DNA of 64,000 nt from an uncultured Collinsella sp. (GTDB lineage Bacteria; Actinomycetota; Coriobacteriia; Coriobacteriales; Coriobacteriaceae), in NCBI GenBank assembly GCA_902478545.1, contig CABSLA010000001.1, forward strand, positions 62,001 through 126,000, given 5' to 3'. This document shows, one piece after another, positions 21,728-30,523 of the stretch. A program made the translations under genes and the position numbers. The notes beneath the pieces were generated by a model. It ran no database searches and was not told where the DNA came from. It worked only from the letters and a program-made list of their open reading frames with translations. The stretch's first letter is position 1; the number at the start of each line of letters is the position of its first letter.

Positions 21728-23518
21728 ATGGCAGCCTTGTTCACGACCCCCAAACGCAATGACACTACCGCCGGAACCCATGTTGCCGAACCCGACGTTC
21801 GCCGTCGCATAGGACTCGCGCACGGCAGCTGGCGCCGCGTGACGCGCCGCATCGTCGTAGGCGCCGTGTGCGCGCTCACGGCGAGCTCGCTGCTCATGCC
21901 GAGCGTCTCGCTCGCGGCGGAATGGGTCAAGGTCGGCGAAACCAAATACAACGCCGGCACTGCGGCGGGCGACGAGACCGGCACCTGGTCGTGGGACGGC
22001 GCCGACGACTTGAAGCTCAACAACTATAACGGCGGCGAGATCCAGGCCGCAGGCAAGCTCAACGTGAATTACTCGGGAAACAACATCGTCACTGCCGACT
22101 GGATCGAAGGCATCAAGGCTTCTCATGGCAAGAATGAGAACGCCGAGCTCAATATCCAAGGCGACGCGGGCAGCACGCTCAGCGTGACATCTACTGAGGA
22201 CGCTATCCTCTCCACGGGTAATATCAACATCGACGGAGCCGGATCCGTCAACGCCACGAGCGCTGGATTTGATGCCATCGACGCCGAGGGCGATCTCGCT
22301 ATCAAAGGTTCGGGCAACGTCAACGCCACGGGCGTATCGGATGGCATCAGGGCAAACGGCAATATCACGATTGACGACAGCGGGGCCGTCACCGCCAGGG
22401 CTACCAAGGACAAGGGTATCGGAACCGACAAGAACCTCACCATCAAGGGTGGCGGCACAGTCGAGGCAAGCTCAGCCGATGGTGAGGCCATTTGGAGCGG
22501 CGGCAACATCAATATCTCGGACGGCAGCCAGGTCAAGGCGAGCTCCGAGAAAGACGCCGCCGTCGAGGCCAAGGGCAGCCTCGCAGCCACAAACGCCTCC
22601 CTCAACGCAAACGGTGTTGAATATGGCGTCTATGCCCACAAGGGCATCACACTCGATCATGCAAACGTGACAGTCCGCGCAAGTAAAGGCAGATACGGTG
22701 GCGCCATTGCCCTCTTCACCTACCAAGACGATATCGTCGTCAAGAACGGCTCCACCGTGGACGCGTTTGCGGAAGGCGAGGTTTCGGCTGCATTCTCCAC
22801 CAGAAACGATCGACCCAACGAGGAGGGTGGCCACATCTACATCAGCGACTCCGTTGTCAAGGCCATAGCCCGCTATGTCGAGAACGGCGACGGCTCCATC
22901 CCCTACAGCGAAAACCAAGATGGTGAGACGAGCCCCGAGCCCCAAGGCGAGAACATCGGCATCATCGCCCAGACCAGCGAGGGCGTCACACCCGCAGTCA
23001 TCTCGATCATCCGCAGCAAGGTAACGGCCGAAGGAGATACAGCGGCAATCTTTGCCCGTGCCATGAGCGCTGACGGCAAGACAATCGGCACCATCAAGAT
23101 TGAGAACGCCGCCATCCAGACGCCCGAAGGCGGCAAGGTCATTGACTATCGCAAGCTCCGTGACGGCATCTACGAGGCAGGCCAAGCCATCGGCACGGGC
23201 GACGCTGTGATCGACTCCCCCTATAACGAAGCTGTCGCCAAGAGCATGGTCATCGCACCTCCCGAGGTAGCCAAGCCGGAAGACCCCAAGCCCGACGAGA
23301 CCAAGCCCGCAGAAAGCAAGCCCGCGGAGTCCAAGCAGAACCCCAAGCCTGAGGGCTCAAAGCCGACCAAGGCCGTTGCGGCTTCAATCACGAAAGCCAA
23401 GACTACCGGCGTGCTCGCGGCAACCGGCGACACCTCGGGTGCGGCCATCGTGGCAACCGTCCTTGCGGGAACAGCCGCTATCGCCGCAGGCACCATGGCG
23501 AGCCGCAAGCGCTCTTAG
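21728..23518 (+). CDS. Cell-wall-anchored beta-solenoid surface protein 2 (LAATG)
   Basis: Tandem paralogue of the preceding gene, 596 residues, with the same layout: signal peptide ending near SVSLAAEW, the repeat block with INIDGAGSVNATSAG and IKGSGNVNATGVSDGI, a conserved region ending VIDSPYNEAVAKS, a Pro/Lys/Glu-rich linker, LAATGD and a RKRS tail. The linker is longer and carries KPAESKPAES repeats. Leaders upstream of both genes are almost identical, so both should share a promoter type. Differences concentrate in the solenoid and in the 620-720 bp middle, which would suit divergent ligand specificity or antigenic variation. No sortase gene is in the window. Confidence 0.85.
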   Translation: MAALFTTPKRNDTTAGTHVAEPDVRRRIGLAHGSWRRVTRRIVVGAVCALTASSLLMPSVSLAAEWVKVGETKYNAGTAAGDETGTWSWDGADDLKLNNYNGGEIQAAGKLNVNYSGNNIVTADWIEGIKASHGKNENAELNIQGDAGSTLSVTSTEDAILSTGNINIDGAGSVNATSAGFDAIDAEGDLAIKGSGNVNATGVSDGIRANGNITIDDSGAVTARATKDKGIGTDKNLTIKGGGTVEASSADGEAIWSGGNINISDGSQVKASSEKDAAVEAKGSLAATNASLNANGVEYGVYAHKGITLDHANVTVRASKGRYGGAIALFTYQDDIVVKNGSTVDAFAEGEVSAAFSTRNDRPNEEGGHIYISDSVVKAIARYVENGDGSIPYSENQDGETSPEPQGENIGIIAQTSEGVTPAVISIIRSKVTAEGDTAAIFARAMSADGKTIGTIKIENAAIQTPEGGKVIDYRKLRDGIYEAGQAIGTGDAVIDSPYNEAVAKSMVIAPPEVAKPEDPKPDETKPAESKPAESKQNPKPEGSKPTKAVAASITKAKTTGVLAATGDTSGAAIVATVLAGTAAIAAGTMASRKRS

Positions 23519-23575
23519 ACGCCTCTGCGCACATGGCAGCTCCCGCGAAGGCCCCGAGTCCCAGCACCGTTTAAC

Positions 23576-23612
23576 AACGCCACCGCCGAGCTCCCCTCCG
23601 GCGGTGGCGTTT
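23576..23612 (+). terminator. Terminator after surface protein 2
   Basis: AACGCCACCGCCG / CGGCGGTGGCGTT hairpin followed by TTT; identical to that at 21484-21520. Confidence 0.78.
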
Positions 23613-23725
23613 TCCATATGCGTCCGCAGGGTATGCACGAGATTGTCTTTGGTCTAGCCCAACCTGCATGAGCCGGCGTGCGACAATGGGGGCCGTCGAT
23701 ATCACAACGCCGAGAGAAGCCCGTC

Positions 23726-24391
23726 ATGGAAGCGCATCAAAAGCAGATAACCGTTCATGCACAGCATGCCGAAAGCGCACCAGTCATCTATCTTCCCGTG
23801 GTCATGGGCGATGGCACGGAGGTTTATGAACGCTGCCGAGAGCTCAACTGCCCGCCCTTCACGCTTGTCGGCATTGGCAGTCTCAACTGGAATCGCGAGC
23901 TGAGCCCCTGGGGATGCGACGGAACCGTGCGCGATGCCGAGCCCTTTGGCGGTCAGGCATCCGGATTTCTCGATGAGCTGTTGAACTGGATAATCCCAGA
24001 GGCCGAGTCGTCGCTTCCTCAGCCGCCCACCTGGCGCGGCATTGCCGGCTACTCGCTCGCGGGCCTCTTCGCGCTCTGGTCCCTCTGGCAAACCGACGCC
24101 TTTAGCCGCGCCGCAAGCGCATCGGGGTCGTTGTGGTTTCCCGACTTTGTCGATCGCGCCAGCACGGCCCCTTTTGCCGGCAACCCACAGGCCGTCTATC
24201 TGTCACTCGGCAAAAAGGAAACCAAGACGCCCAACCGCATGATGCGGCACGTGCTCGACGATACGCGCGCGATGGAAGAGCTGTTTATCGAGCGTGACGT
24301 TCCAACAACGTTGGAGCTCAACCCCGGCAATCACTTTGCCCAAACTGACCTGCGCATGGCGCGCGGCATCCACTGGATACTGACGCATTAA
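23726..24391 (+). CDS. Alpha/beta hydrolase, esterase-like
   Basis: Serine hydrolase of 221 residues resembling the esterase/siderophore-hydrolase (IroE-like) group. The nucleophile is in GIAGYSLAGLFALW; ASGSLWFPDF follows and the likely catalytic His is in LELNPGNHFAQTD near the C-terminus. There is no signal peptide, so it acts in the cytoplasm. The start is uncertain: ATG 23726 has only a weak GAGAGAAG upstream. It stands alone before a terminator shared with the convergent uracil permease. Substrate unknown. Confidence 0.82.
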   Translation: MEAHQKQITVHAQHAESAPVIYLPVVMGDGTEVYERCRELNCPPFTLVGIGSLNWNRELSPWGCDGTVRDAEPFGGQASGFLDELLNWIIPEAESSLPQPPTWRGIAGYSLAGLFALWSLWQTDAFSRAASASGSLWFPDFVDRASTAPFAGNPQAVYLSLGKKETKTPNRMMRHVLDDTRAMEELFIERDVPTTLELNPGNHFAQTDLRMARGIHWILTH

Positions 24392-24431
24392 AAATGGCGC
24401 CCACGCGTACATACGCATAGACGCCATTTTT
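24390..24431. terminator. Bidirectional terminator
   Basis: AAAAATGGCG pairs with CGCCATTTTT between convergent esterase and uracil permease genes; A/T runs on both sides suit both directions. Confidence 0.8.
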
Positions 24432-24451
24432 AATTTGGCTGAACGCAGCTA

Positions 24452-25786
24452 CTATTCAGCAGTCTCCTCAAGCTCGGAAGTATCGAACTCAAAGTCATTA
24501 CCTGGCAGGATGGCGTTGAGCACAATGCCCACCAGCGAGCCCACGGCAAGGCCCGAAAGCGAAATCGTCACGCCGCCCAGCTCCAACACGATGGCGCCGG
24601 CGGTGCTGTACGCGATGCCGAGCGAAAGCACGAGCACAAGAGCGGCCACCAGCACGTTGCGGTTGTTCTGGAAATCGACCTGGTTCTCAATGAGGTTGCG
24701 CACGCCTACGGCACTGATCATGCCGTAGAGTACGAGCGACACGCCGCCGATAACGCATGGCGGCATGGCGGCGATCACGGCAGCGAACTTGGGGCAGAAG
24801 GAAAGCACGATGGCGCAGCACGCGGCAATGCGAATCACGCGCGGGTCGAACACGCGCGTCAGAGCGAGCACGCCGGTGTTCTCGCCATACGTGGTGTTGG
24901 CCGGAGCGCCAAAGAGCGAAGCCAGGATCGTGGCGAGACCATCGCCGAGCAGCGTGCGATGCAGGCCGGGATCGGCAATGTAGTTACGCTCGCAGGTGGA
25001 GCCAATAGCGGAGATATCACCGATATGCTCGATCATGGTTGCAAAGGCCAACGGCATGATGGTGATGATGGCGGTCGTGGCAAGGCCGCTATCGAACTGC
25101 GGCCCAAAGAGTGCAAACACGGTGTTGTCCCACACGATGGAAAGACCGACCCACGGCGCGGCGGCAACGCCCGAAAAATCGACCTCACCCAACGCGGCGG
25201 CAACGGCATAGCTCACCACGACGCCCAGCAGGATCGGCACGATCTTAACCATGCCGCGACCCCAAATGTTGCAGATGATGATCACGGCAACGGCAATAGC
25301 AGCAACAAACCAGTTGGTCTGGCAGTTGGCGATAGCAGAGCTTGCCAAGATCAGGCCGATGGAAATGACGATGGGGCCCGTCACTACCGGCGGAAAGAAG
25401 CGCATGACGCGCTTGGCGCCAAACGCGCGGAAGAGTGCCGCAAGTACCGGATAGAGTAGACCGGCGCAGGCAACGCCCAGGCAGGCGTAGGGCAAAAGCT
25501 CGGCCTCGCCGTTGGGCGCGATGGCGGCATAACCGGCAATAAAGGCAAACGATGAGCCCAAAAATGCCGGCACCTTACCGCGCGACAGGAAGTGGAACAG
25601 CAGCGTGCCCAAGCCGGCAAACAAAAGCGTTGCCGAAACCGAGAGACCGGTGAGCACGGGCACCAGCACCGTGGCACCAAACATGGCAAACAGGTGCTGT
25701 AGGCCGAGCAAAAACATGCGCGGGCGGCCGAGCGACGATGCGTCGTAGATGGCATCGGTGACGGCGGGCGTCGAGGATTGGGACAT
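24452..25786 (-). CDS. uraA: Uracil permease (NCS2 family)
   Basis: Proton-coupled uracil importer of 444 residues with about 14 membrane segments. Diagnostic segments are GLQHLFAMFGATVLVP near residue 28, FATMIEHIGDISAIG, and the uracil-branch APANTTYGENTGVLALTRVF. The ATG at 25786 follows AAAGGA. It is a single gene, convergent with the esterase; no attenuator or PyrR site is evident in the short leader. Confidence 0.93.
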   Translation of the reverse strand: MSQSSTPAVTDAIYDASSLGRPRMFLLGLQHLFAMFGATVLVPVLTGLSVSATLLFAGLGTLLFHFLSRGKVPAFLGSSFAFIAGYAAIAPNGEAELLPYACLGVACAGLLYPVLAALFRAFGAKRVMRFFPPVVTGPIVISIGLILASSAIANCQTNWFVAAIAVAVIIICNIWGRGMVKIVPILLGVVVSYAVAAALGEVDFSGVAAAPWVGLSIVWDNTVFALFGPQFDSGLATTAIITIMPLAFATMIEHIGDISAIGSTCERNYIADPGLHRTLLGDGLATILASLFGAPANTTYGENTGVLALTRVFDPRVIRIAACCAIVLSFCPKFAAVIAAMPPCVIGGVSLVLYGMISAVGVRNLIENQVDFQNNRNVLVAALVLVLSLGIAYSTAGAIVLELGGVTISLSGLAVGSLVGIVLNAILPGNDFEFDTSELEETAE

Positions 25787-25908
25787 GGAAGTCCTTTCGA
25801 ATGGAAGGGCGATCGGGCATATCGGATAACCTGCCCGAACGATACGATCCGGACCATTGTACGCGATGCACCATGTCTCGCACGCGCCGTCACCTACAAA
25901 CGTTACCG

Positions 25909-27042
25909 CTATTTCCAAACGCGCTCGGCAACGCGCTTGACCAGCGCGATCTTTGCCCATTGCTCATCCTCGGTCAGCTTGTTGCCAATCTCACAGCTGG
26001 CAAAGCCGCACTGGGGCGACAGATACAGGTTCTCGAGCGGCACATACTTTGCGGCCTCGTGAATACGTTCGACGATAACGTCCTCGTCCTCAAGCTCAGC
26101 GGCCTTTGTAGTGATCAGTCCCAGCACCACCTTCTTGCCGGGGGCAACGTACTTGAGCGGCTCAAAACCACCGGCGCGGGGTGTGTCGAACTCCAGATAG
26201 AACGCATCGACGTTCTCATGTGCGAACAGGTACGGCGCGATGGGGTCGTAGCCGCCCTCAAAAGCATAGGTGGAATGATAGTTGCCGCGGCACACGTGCG
26301 TGTTGATGACCAAATCGTCAGGCTTGCCCGCGATGGCGGCATTGTTGAGCGCCACGCCCAGCTCGGACACCTTTTGCAGGTCAACCGGGCTCATGCCAGT
26401 CTTGGACACAAAGTCGGTATCGCAATAGATGCCCCAGGTGCAGTCATCAAATTGGATGTTGCGGCAGCCCGCGGCATACAAGTCGGCAACCACGGTACGG
26501 TATGCTGCGGCAATGGCATCGGCGAGCTCTTCGTCGGTCTTGTAGACGGCGCGTAGACTCTCCTGCTGGCCGTCGCAGCGGTCGAGCGTGACTTCGGAGA
26601 ACGTCTGGATCGGCGCCGGAATGGTTTGCCGTGCGACCTGGCCCTCCCCCTCAAGCGCCTTGACGAACTTAAAATGCTCGACGAACGGGTGGTTCTCGCC
26701 GCTAATGGAACCGGTAACCACGGCGGTGTCGGCCGTCGTCTCCTCGTCATGGAACATATAACCCGTGCGCGAGGCGCGGCGCTCAATGCCGTTGAGGCCC
26801 CACATAAAATCGAGGTGCCAGTAGCTGCGGCGGAACTCGCCATCGGTAATCACCTGCAGGCCGGCAGCCTTCTGCTTGGCCACTAAGTCGCGGATGGCCT
26901 CGTCCTCGACGGCCTTAAGGCCGGAAGCGTCGAGTTTACCCGCGACATAGGCGGCACGGGCGTCCTTTACAGCCTGCGGACGAAGAAAACTGCCGACGAT
27001 ATCGGCACGAAACGGCGCGTTCGGTTGAATCGAAGTGCTCAT
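25909..27042 (-). CDS. MetE C-terminal-like methyltransferase (YxjG/YxjH family)
   Basis: Zinc-dependent enzyme related to the catalytic half of cobalamin-independent methionine synthase. The 377-residue product has DIVGSFLRPQAVKDAR, TDGEFRRSYWHLDFM, FDDCTWGIYCD, the metal-binding His and Cys in NTHVCRGNYHS, and the third-ligand cysteine in LSPQCGFAS. Such short proteins lack the folate-binding N-terminal half of MetE and may methylate homocysteine from another donor. The ATG at 27042 follows AAGGGAG. A LysR gene lies just upstream on the same strand, with a LysR-type palindrome between them, so it likely controls this gene. Methionine or sulfur control is inferred. Confidence 0.88.
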   Translation of the reverse strand: MSTSIQPNAPFRADIVGSFLRPQAVKDARAAYVAGKLDASGLKAVEDEAIRDLVAKQKAAGLQVITDGEFRRSYWHLDFMWGLNGIERRASRTGYMFHDEETTADTAVVTGSISGENHPFVEHFKFVKALEGEGQVARQTIPAPIQTFSEVTLDRCDGQQESLRAVYKTDEELADAIAAAYRTVVADLYAAGCRNIQFDDCTWGIYCDTDFVSKTGMSPVDLQKVSELGVALNNAAIAGKPDDLVINTHVCRGNYHSTYAFEGGYDPIAPYLFAHENVDAFYLEFDTPRAGGFEPLKYVAPGKKVVLGLITTKAAELEDEDVIVERIHEAAKYVPLENLYLSPQCGFASCEIGNKLTEDEQWAKIALVKRVAERVWK

Positions 27043-27128
27043 AGATATCTCCCTTTGCATTGGTTGCTTTACTGGGACAGAGTATGAGCGCTCATATGGA
27101 CATCGTAAAATATATGTTTATAACAGTT

Positions 27129-27151
27129 TGATATAGATGCTTCCTATATCA
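27129..27151. promoter_or_regulatory. LysR-type palindrome upstream of MetE-like gene
   Basis: TGATATAG ATGCTTC CTATATCA is an 8-bp inverted repeat around a 7-base centre, 87 bp upstream of the MetE-like start and downstream of the LysR gene. It is the obvious candidate site for that regulator. Confidence 0.6.
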
Positions 27152-27197
27152 GTTTGGACTGCCATAAAGAGATTTGACCCGCGCAGAACGCAGCAGT

Positions 27198-28094
27198 CTA
27201 GATGTGCTGACGAATCGCTTCGATATAGGCCTGCCCGTAGCGCGTAAGTGTCGTGTTCTTGCGCGTGATGATGCCAATCTCCATGTACTCGTCTACATCG
27301 AGCGGAATCGAGATAATACCGGGGCCGTTAAGTTCATGGCTGATCACGCCCGAACACACCGTGTAACCGTTAAGGCCCATAGCTAGGTTGAACAGCGTCG
27401 CACGGTCGCGCACGCGGATATTCTTGCGGCGCTCAAAGGTCGAGGTCAGCTCCTCGGAATAGTAAAACGAGTTGTAGCTGCCCTGCTCATAGGACAGGAA
27501 CGGGTAGTCTTCCAAGTCCTCGAGCGTCACACTCGAGCGACCCGCCAGCGGATGGTCGGAGCACACAAAGACATGCGGCGTAGCGCAGAAGAGTCCTTCG
27601 AATACGAGCTCGTTGGCCGCCAGCATGCGCTCGATGACCTCGCGATTGTGCTCCGACAGATACAGGATGCCGAGCTCGCTTTTCATATGCGCGACGTCCT
27701 CGATAATCTCGTGGGTCTGCTCCTCGCGCAGGGTAAAGTCGTAGCGCGCGGCATCGAACTCGCGGATCACATCGACAAACGCATTAACGGCAAAGGAATA
27801 ATGCTGGCAGCTCACACTAAAGTGCGGCACCTGCTCGGACGTGCCTTTGTACTTGCCCTCGAGCAGGTCGGCCTGGTCGAGCACCTGGCGCGCGTAGCCC
27901 AAGAAGGTCTCGCCTTCCTCGGACACAATGACGCCCTTGTTGGTGCGCTCAAAGATGTGTACACCCATCTCGTTTTCGAGATCGCGAATTGACGCGGTAA
28001 TCGAAGGCTGCGACACAAAGAGCCGGCGCGAGGCCTCGGTGATGCTGCCGCATTCGGCAACTTTGACGACATATCTGAGCTGCTGGAGCTTCAT
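27198..28094 (-). CDS. LysR-family regulator, CysB/CbL-like
   Basis: Regulator of 298 residues. The winged helix is at 1-62 (LQQLRYVVKVAECGSITEASRRLFVSQPSITAS begins the domain) and the effector domain from about 90. The N-terminal helix and the GVIVSEEGETFLGYARQVL wing resemble the CysB/CysL group. The ATG at 28094 follows GGGAGAAA. It lies 10 bp after the HAD gene on the same strand, so the two are probably co-transcribed, and it precedes the MetE-like gene it probably controls. Confidence 0.9.
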   Translation of the reverse strand: MKLQQLRYVVKVAECGSITEASRRLFVSQPSITASIRDLENEMGVHIFERTNKGVIVSEEGETFLGYARQVLDQADLLEGKYKGTSEQVPHFSVSCQHYSFAVNAFVDVIREFDAARYDFTLREEQTHEIIEDVAHMKSELGILYLSEHNREVIERMLAANELVFEGLFCATPHVFVCSDHPLAGRSSVTLEDLEDYPFLSYEQGSYNSFYYSEELTSTFERRKNIRVRDRATLFNLAMGLNGYTVCSGVISHELNGPGIISIPLDVDEYMEIGIITRKNTTLTRYGQAYIEAIRQHI

Positions 28095-28104
28095 GGCTTT
28101 CTCC

Positions 28105-29013
28105 CTAGACGTTCGTGACGTCGAAACCCGTCGCGTCCATCTGACGCATAAACGACGGCATCTCCCCCGTCGCGGCGCAGGCGGCAATCTGATGCAGAGC
28201 CCCGGCAACCGCATCATCTGCCGCAGCGCCGATATGCCAGCGCGCGGCAGCCGTGACGGCCTCGTTGGCATTGGCGACTGCAACGGAATTGGGAACGGCA
28301 TCGATCATGGGCAAATCGTTATCGGAATCGCCGAATACGGCCACCTCGTCGGGCGTCAGGCCCAAAGCGCGCGCCAGCTCCAGCGCAGCACAGCCCTTGT
28401 CCCAGCCGGTCGGAAGAACGTCGAACAGGCGCACGCGGTTGTTGGGAAACACGAGCGAGAGCTCCGGCACCTCGGCGGCAACACGCTCGCGCAGCTCGGC
28501 GAGCTCCTCGCGCGAACGGGCACTCCAGATATTCGCCTTGTATACCGGGGCATCGTCAACGACAGGGCGACAGGGAGCCTCTTCGCCCTTGAGCCACGCG
28601 TTGCCGCCTGACTCCATGGCGTGACGCACACGCTCGGGATCGCTTGTCACGCAATAGGCGTCGTTGTCCCAAAAGTCATCACCCAGACGGTAGACCTTCA
28701 AATAGGTATCGTCGGTCTCTTGCTCCAGGTAGTCGGCCAGGCGCATAAGGGCATCGTTATCAGTTGCGCGCGAGGCAACCGCCTCGCCATCGACAAACAT
28801 CACCTGGCCGTTGCAAAACGCACCGGTCGAGAAGCACTCGGAGCGATTGCGGAACATCCAGCTCATCGCGGACGGCTGGCGGCCCGAAACCGGGCCAAAA
28901 TGCAGGCCCGCCGCCTGCATGGCATGAATGCCCTCGATGGCGCAGTCGCTGGCGCCATCGTGTCCAGCAGGAATCAGCGTATCGTCCATATCGGTCAGCA
29001 CAAGTTTGATCAT
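28105..29013 (-). CDS. HAD-superfamily phosphatase, Cof type
   Basis: Sugar-phosphate or nucleotide phosphatase of 302 residues. Motif I is VLTDMDDTLIPAG near the start, motif II lies in FGPVSGRQPSAM, and motifs III/IV are GWDKGCAALELARAL and FGDSDNDLPMID; the cap domain lies between. The ATG at 29013 follows GAGGGG. It heads a small operon with the LysR gene. Substrate cannot be predicted. Confidence 0.9.
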   Translation of the reverse strand: MIKLVLTDMDDTLIPAGHDGASDCAIEGIHAMQAAGLHFGPVSGRQPSAMSWMFRNRSECFSTGAFCNGQVMFVDGEAVASRATDNDALMRLADYLEQETDDTYLKVYRLGDDFWDNDAYCVTSDPERVRHAMESGGNAWLKGEEAPCRPVVDDAPVYKANIWSARSREELAELRERVAAEVPELSLVFPNNRVRLFDVLPTGWDKGCAALELARALGLTPDEVAVFGDSDNDLPMIDAVPNSVAVANANEAVTAAARWHIGAAADDAVAGALHQIAACAATGEMPSFMRQMDATGFDVTNV

Positions 29014-29052
29014 AAGGTCCCCTCGGTCATTCTTTATCCCGTCTATTGTAAC

Positions 29053-29098
29053 GACCTGCCAATAAGGGACAGGTTTATCTTGGCAGGTTTTATCTGGG
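29053..29098 (-). repeat. Dispersed hairpin repeat, GGGACAGG core (copy b)
   Basis: GACCTGCCAATAAGGGACAG and on to TTGGCAGG, then TTTTATCTGGG: the same repeat as 6652-6703 and 49653-49702 in the opposite orientation. It lies between the divergent HAD gene and the thiamine operon. Confidence 0.72.
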
Positions 29099-29119
29099 AA
29101 AATGCAGCGCCCCTGTTGC

Positions 29120-29156
29120 CACCTGCCAAAATAAACCTGTCCCATATTGGCAGGTG
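29120..29156 (+). repeat. Dispersed hairpin repeat, CCTGTCCC core (copy c)
   Basis: CACCTGCCAA / TTGGCAGGTG arms with a loop containing AAACCTGTCCC. It pairs almost perfectly with itself and, being inverted to copy b 22 bp away, could also pair with it. It ends 26 bp before the TPP riboswitch. Confidence 0.72.
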
Positions 29157-29181
29157 CGCTAGTATAGGGAACAACAGATTC

Positions 29182-29280
29182 GATGCGGGAGTGCCGGCGG
29201 TGCAAACCACAAGGCTGAGAGGGCATAGGGCCCAATCCTTTGAACCTGTCAGTTAATGCTGGCGTAGGGAGCATGCCGCC
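29182..29280 (+). promoter_or_regulatory. TPP riboswitch (THI element) of the thiamine operon
   Basis: The leader shows the conserved GGAGTGCC, GGCTGAGAGGG, TTTGAACCTGTCAGTTAAT and GCTGGCGTAGGGA blocks of the thiamine pyrophosphate aptamer in the right order, with GCGG/CCGC able to close the P1 stem. It lies just before a terminator and thiM, so TPP should shut off the operon by premature termination. Confidence 0.95.
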
Positions 29281-29286
29281 TTTACA

Positions 29287-29316
29287 GGGGCGCTGTCTAT
29301 GCACAGCGCCCCTTTT
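29287..29316 (+). terminator. Riboswitch-controlled terminator before thiM
   Basis: GGGGCGCTGT pairs with ACAGCGCCCC, followed by TTTT, 7 bases after the TPP aptamer and 22 bases before the thiM start. It is the expression platform of the riboswitch. Confidence 0.9.
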
Positions 29317-29338
29317 CTATGCCAAGGAGGCATGTGCA

Positions 29339-30178
29339 GTGATTGATTCGGAACAGCTTAAGCAACATATGGTCAAGGCCGTAGAGGAGATTCGAGCCAC
29401 CAATCCGATGGCCGGCTCCATCACCAACACGGTGACGATCGACTTTGTCGCCAACGCGCAGCTCGCCGTGGGCGGTTCGGCCGCCATGGTCTATCTGCCC
29501 GACGAGGGCGAGGCGCTCGTTGCCGGCGGCGGCGCCATCTATCTCAACATGGGCACGCTCTTCCCCATCTACGAGCAGACGATTCCCCGCGCGGCCAAGG
29601 CGGCACACGACGCCGGCAAGCCCTGGGTGCTCGACCCGGTGGGCCTGGGCATCGGCAGCCTGCGCACCCAGCTGGTAAACGAGCTCAAGCAGTACAAGCC
29701 CGCCATCGTGCGCGGCAACGCCTCCGAGATCATCGCGCTTGCCGGCCTGTGGGGTCTTGAGGGCGAGGCAGCCGATCTGAGCCGCGTGCGCGGTGTCGAT
29801 ACCACCGACACGGTCGATGCCGCCCGCGATGCCGCCGTGGCGCTCGCTCGCTACACCGGCGGCGCCGTTGTGGTCTCGGGCGAAGTCGACCTGATTACCG
29901 ACGGCACGACCGTGGCCAAATCCCACGGCGGCAGCCCGCTCATGTCCAAGATCACCGGCTGCGGTTGCTCGCAGGGCGGCGTGCTGGCCGTGTACGCCTG
30001 TGCTACCGATCCGTTTACGGCAGCAGTCTGCGGCACCGCCGTCTACAACGTTGCCGGCACGCGTGCCGCCGCCGTCGCCGATGCCCCGGCAAGCTTTAAG
30101 GTCGCCTTTATCGACGAGCTCTACCGCGCAACCGCCCAGGATATTGCCGACAACCGACTCGAGCTCGAGGAGGCATAA
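29339..30178 (+). CDS. thiM: Hydroxyethylthiazole kinase
   Basis: Phosphorylates 4-methyl-5-(2-hydroxyethyl)thiazole with ATP, a salvage step to thiamine. The 279-residue ribokinase-like protein has ITNTVTIDFVANAQLAVGG near the start, PWVLDPVGLGIG, IVRGNASEIIALAG and the active-site cysteine segment ITGCGCSQGGVLAVYA. The GTG at 29339 is chosen because AAGGAGG lies 8 bases upstream and the family N-terminus fits. It is first in thiM-MTH1187-thiE, under the TPP riboswitch. Confidence 0.95.
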   Translation: MIDSEQLKQHMVKAVEEIRATNPMAGSITNTVTIDFVANAQLAVGGSAAMVYLPDEGEALVAGGGAIYLNMGTLFPIYEQTIPRAAKAAHDAGKPWVLDPVGLGIGSLRTQLVNELKQYKPAIVRGNASEIIALAGLWGLEGEAADLSRVRGVDTTDTVDAARDAAVALARYTGGAVVVSGEVDLITDGTTVAKSHGGSPLMSKITGCGCSQGGVLAVYACATDPFTAAVCGTAVYNVAGTRAAAVADAPASFKVAFIDELYRATAQDIADNRLELEEA

Positions 30179-30181
30179 GCC

Positions 30182-30523
30182 ATGTCCGAACCCGCAACCA
30201 ATGCCGGCATGAACACGCTCGTCGCCGTGGCCATCGCCCCATGCGGCACCGGCGACGAGCTGTCCGCCGAGGTCGCCGAGGTCGTGCGCGTCATTCGCGA
30301 GAGCGGCCTTCCCAACCGCACCACCTCGATGTTCACCGAGATCGAGGGCGACTGGGACGAGGTCATGCAGGTCGTGCGCGACGCGACCTTTGTGTTGGCG
30401 AGCAAGGGCATCCGCACCGAAGTCGTGCTCAAAGCCGATATTCGACCCGGATTTACCGACACCATGACCGGCAAACTCAAGCGCATGGAAGCACAGATCA
30501 AAAAGCAGGAGGAAGCACAATGA
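30182..30523 (+). CDS. MTH1187/YkoF-like thiamine-binding protein
   Basis: Small cytoplasmic protein of 113 residues in the MTH1187/YqgV group, whose members bind thiamine or its hydroxymethylpyrimidine part. NTLVAVAIAPCGTGDEL starts the fold, with SMFTEIEGDWDEVMQVVRD and IRTEVVLKADIRPG following. It lies 3 bp after thiM and overlaps thiE by 4 bases (ATGA), so translation is coupled. A role as thiamine-intermediate carrier or sensor is inferred from operon position. Confidence 0.85.
   Translation: MSEPATNAGMNTLVAVAIAPCGTGDELSAEVAEVVRVIRESGLPNRTTSMFTEIEGDWDEVMQVVRDATFVLASKGIRTEVVLKADIRPGFTDTMTGKLKRMEAQIKKQEEAQ

Larger units (their letters stand above)
19474..23612 (+). repeat. Tandem duplication of about 2.07 kb (two surface-protein units)
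   Basis: Unit 1 (19474-21520) and unit 2 (about 21544-23612) match along their length: upstream GC hairpin, a leader with TTTTGGACATTTTGCCCTCC, the coding sequence, and the downstream hairpin. The leaders and both gene ends are nearly identical at DNA level; the middles have diverged. Direct repeats of this size could recombine to delete or expand the array. Confidence 0.85.
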
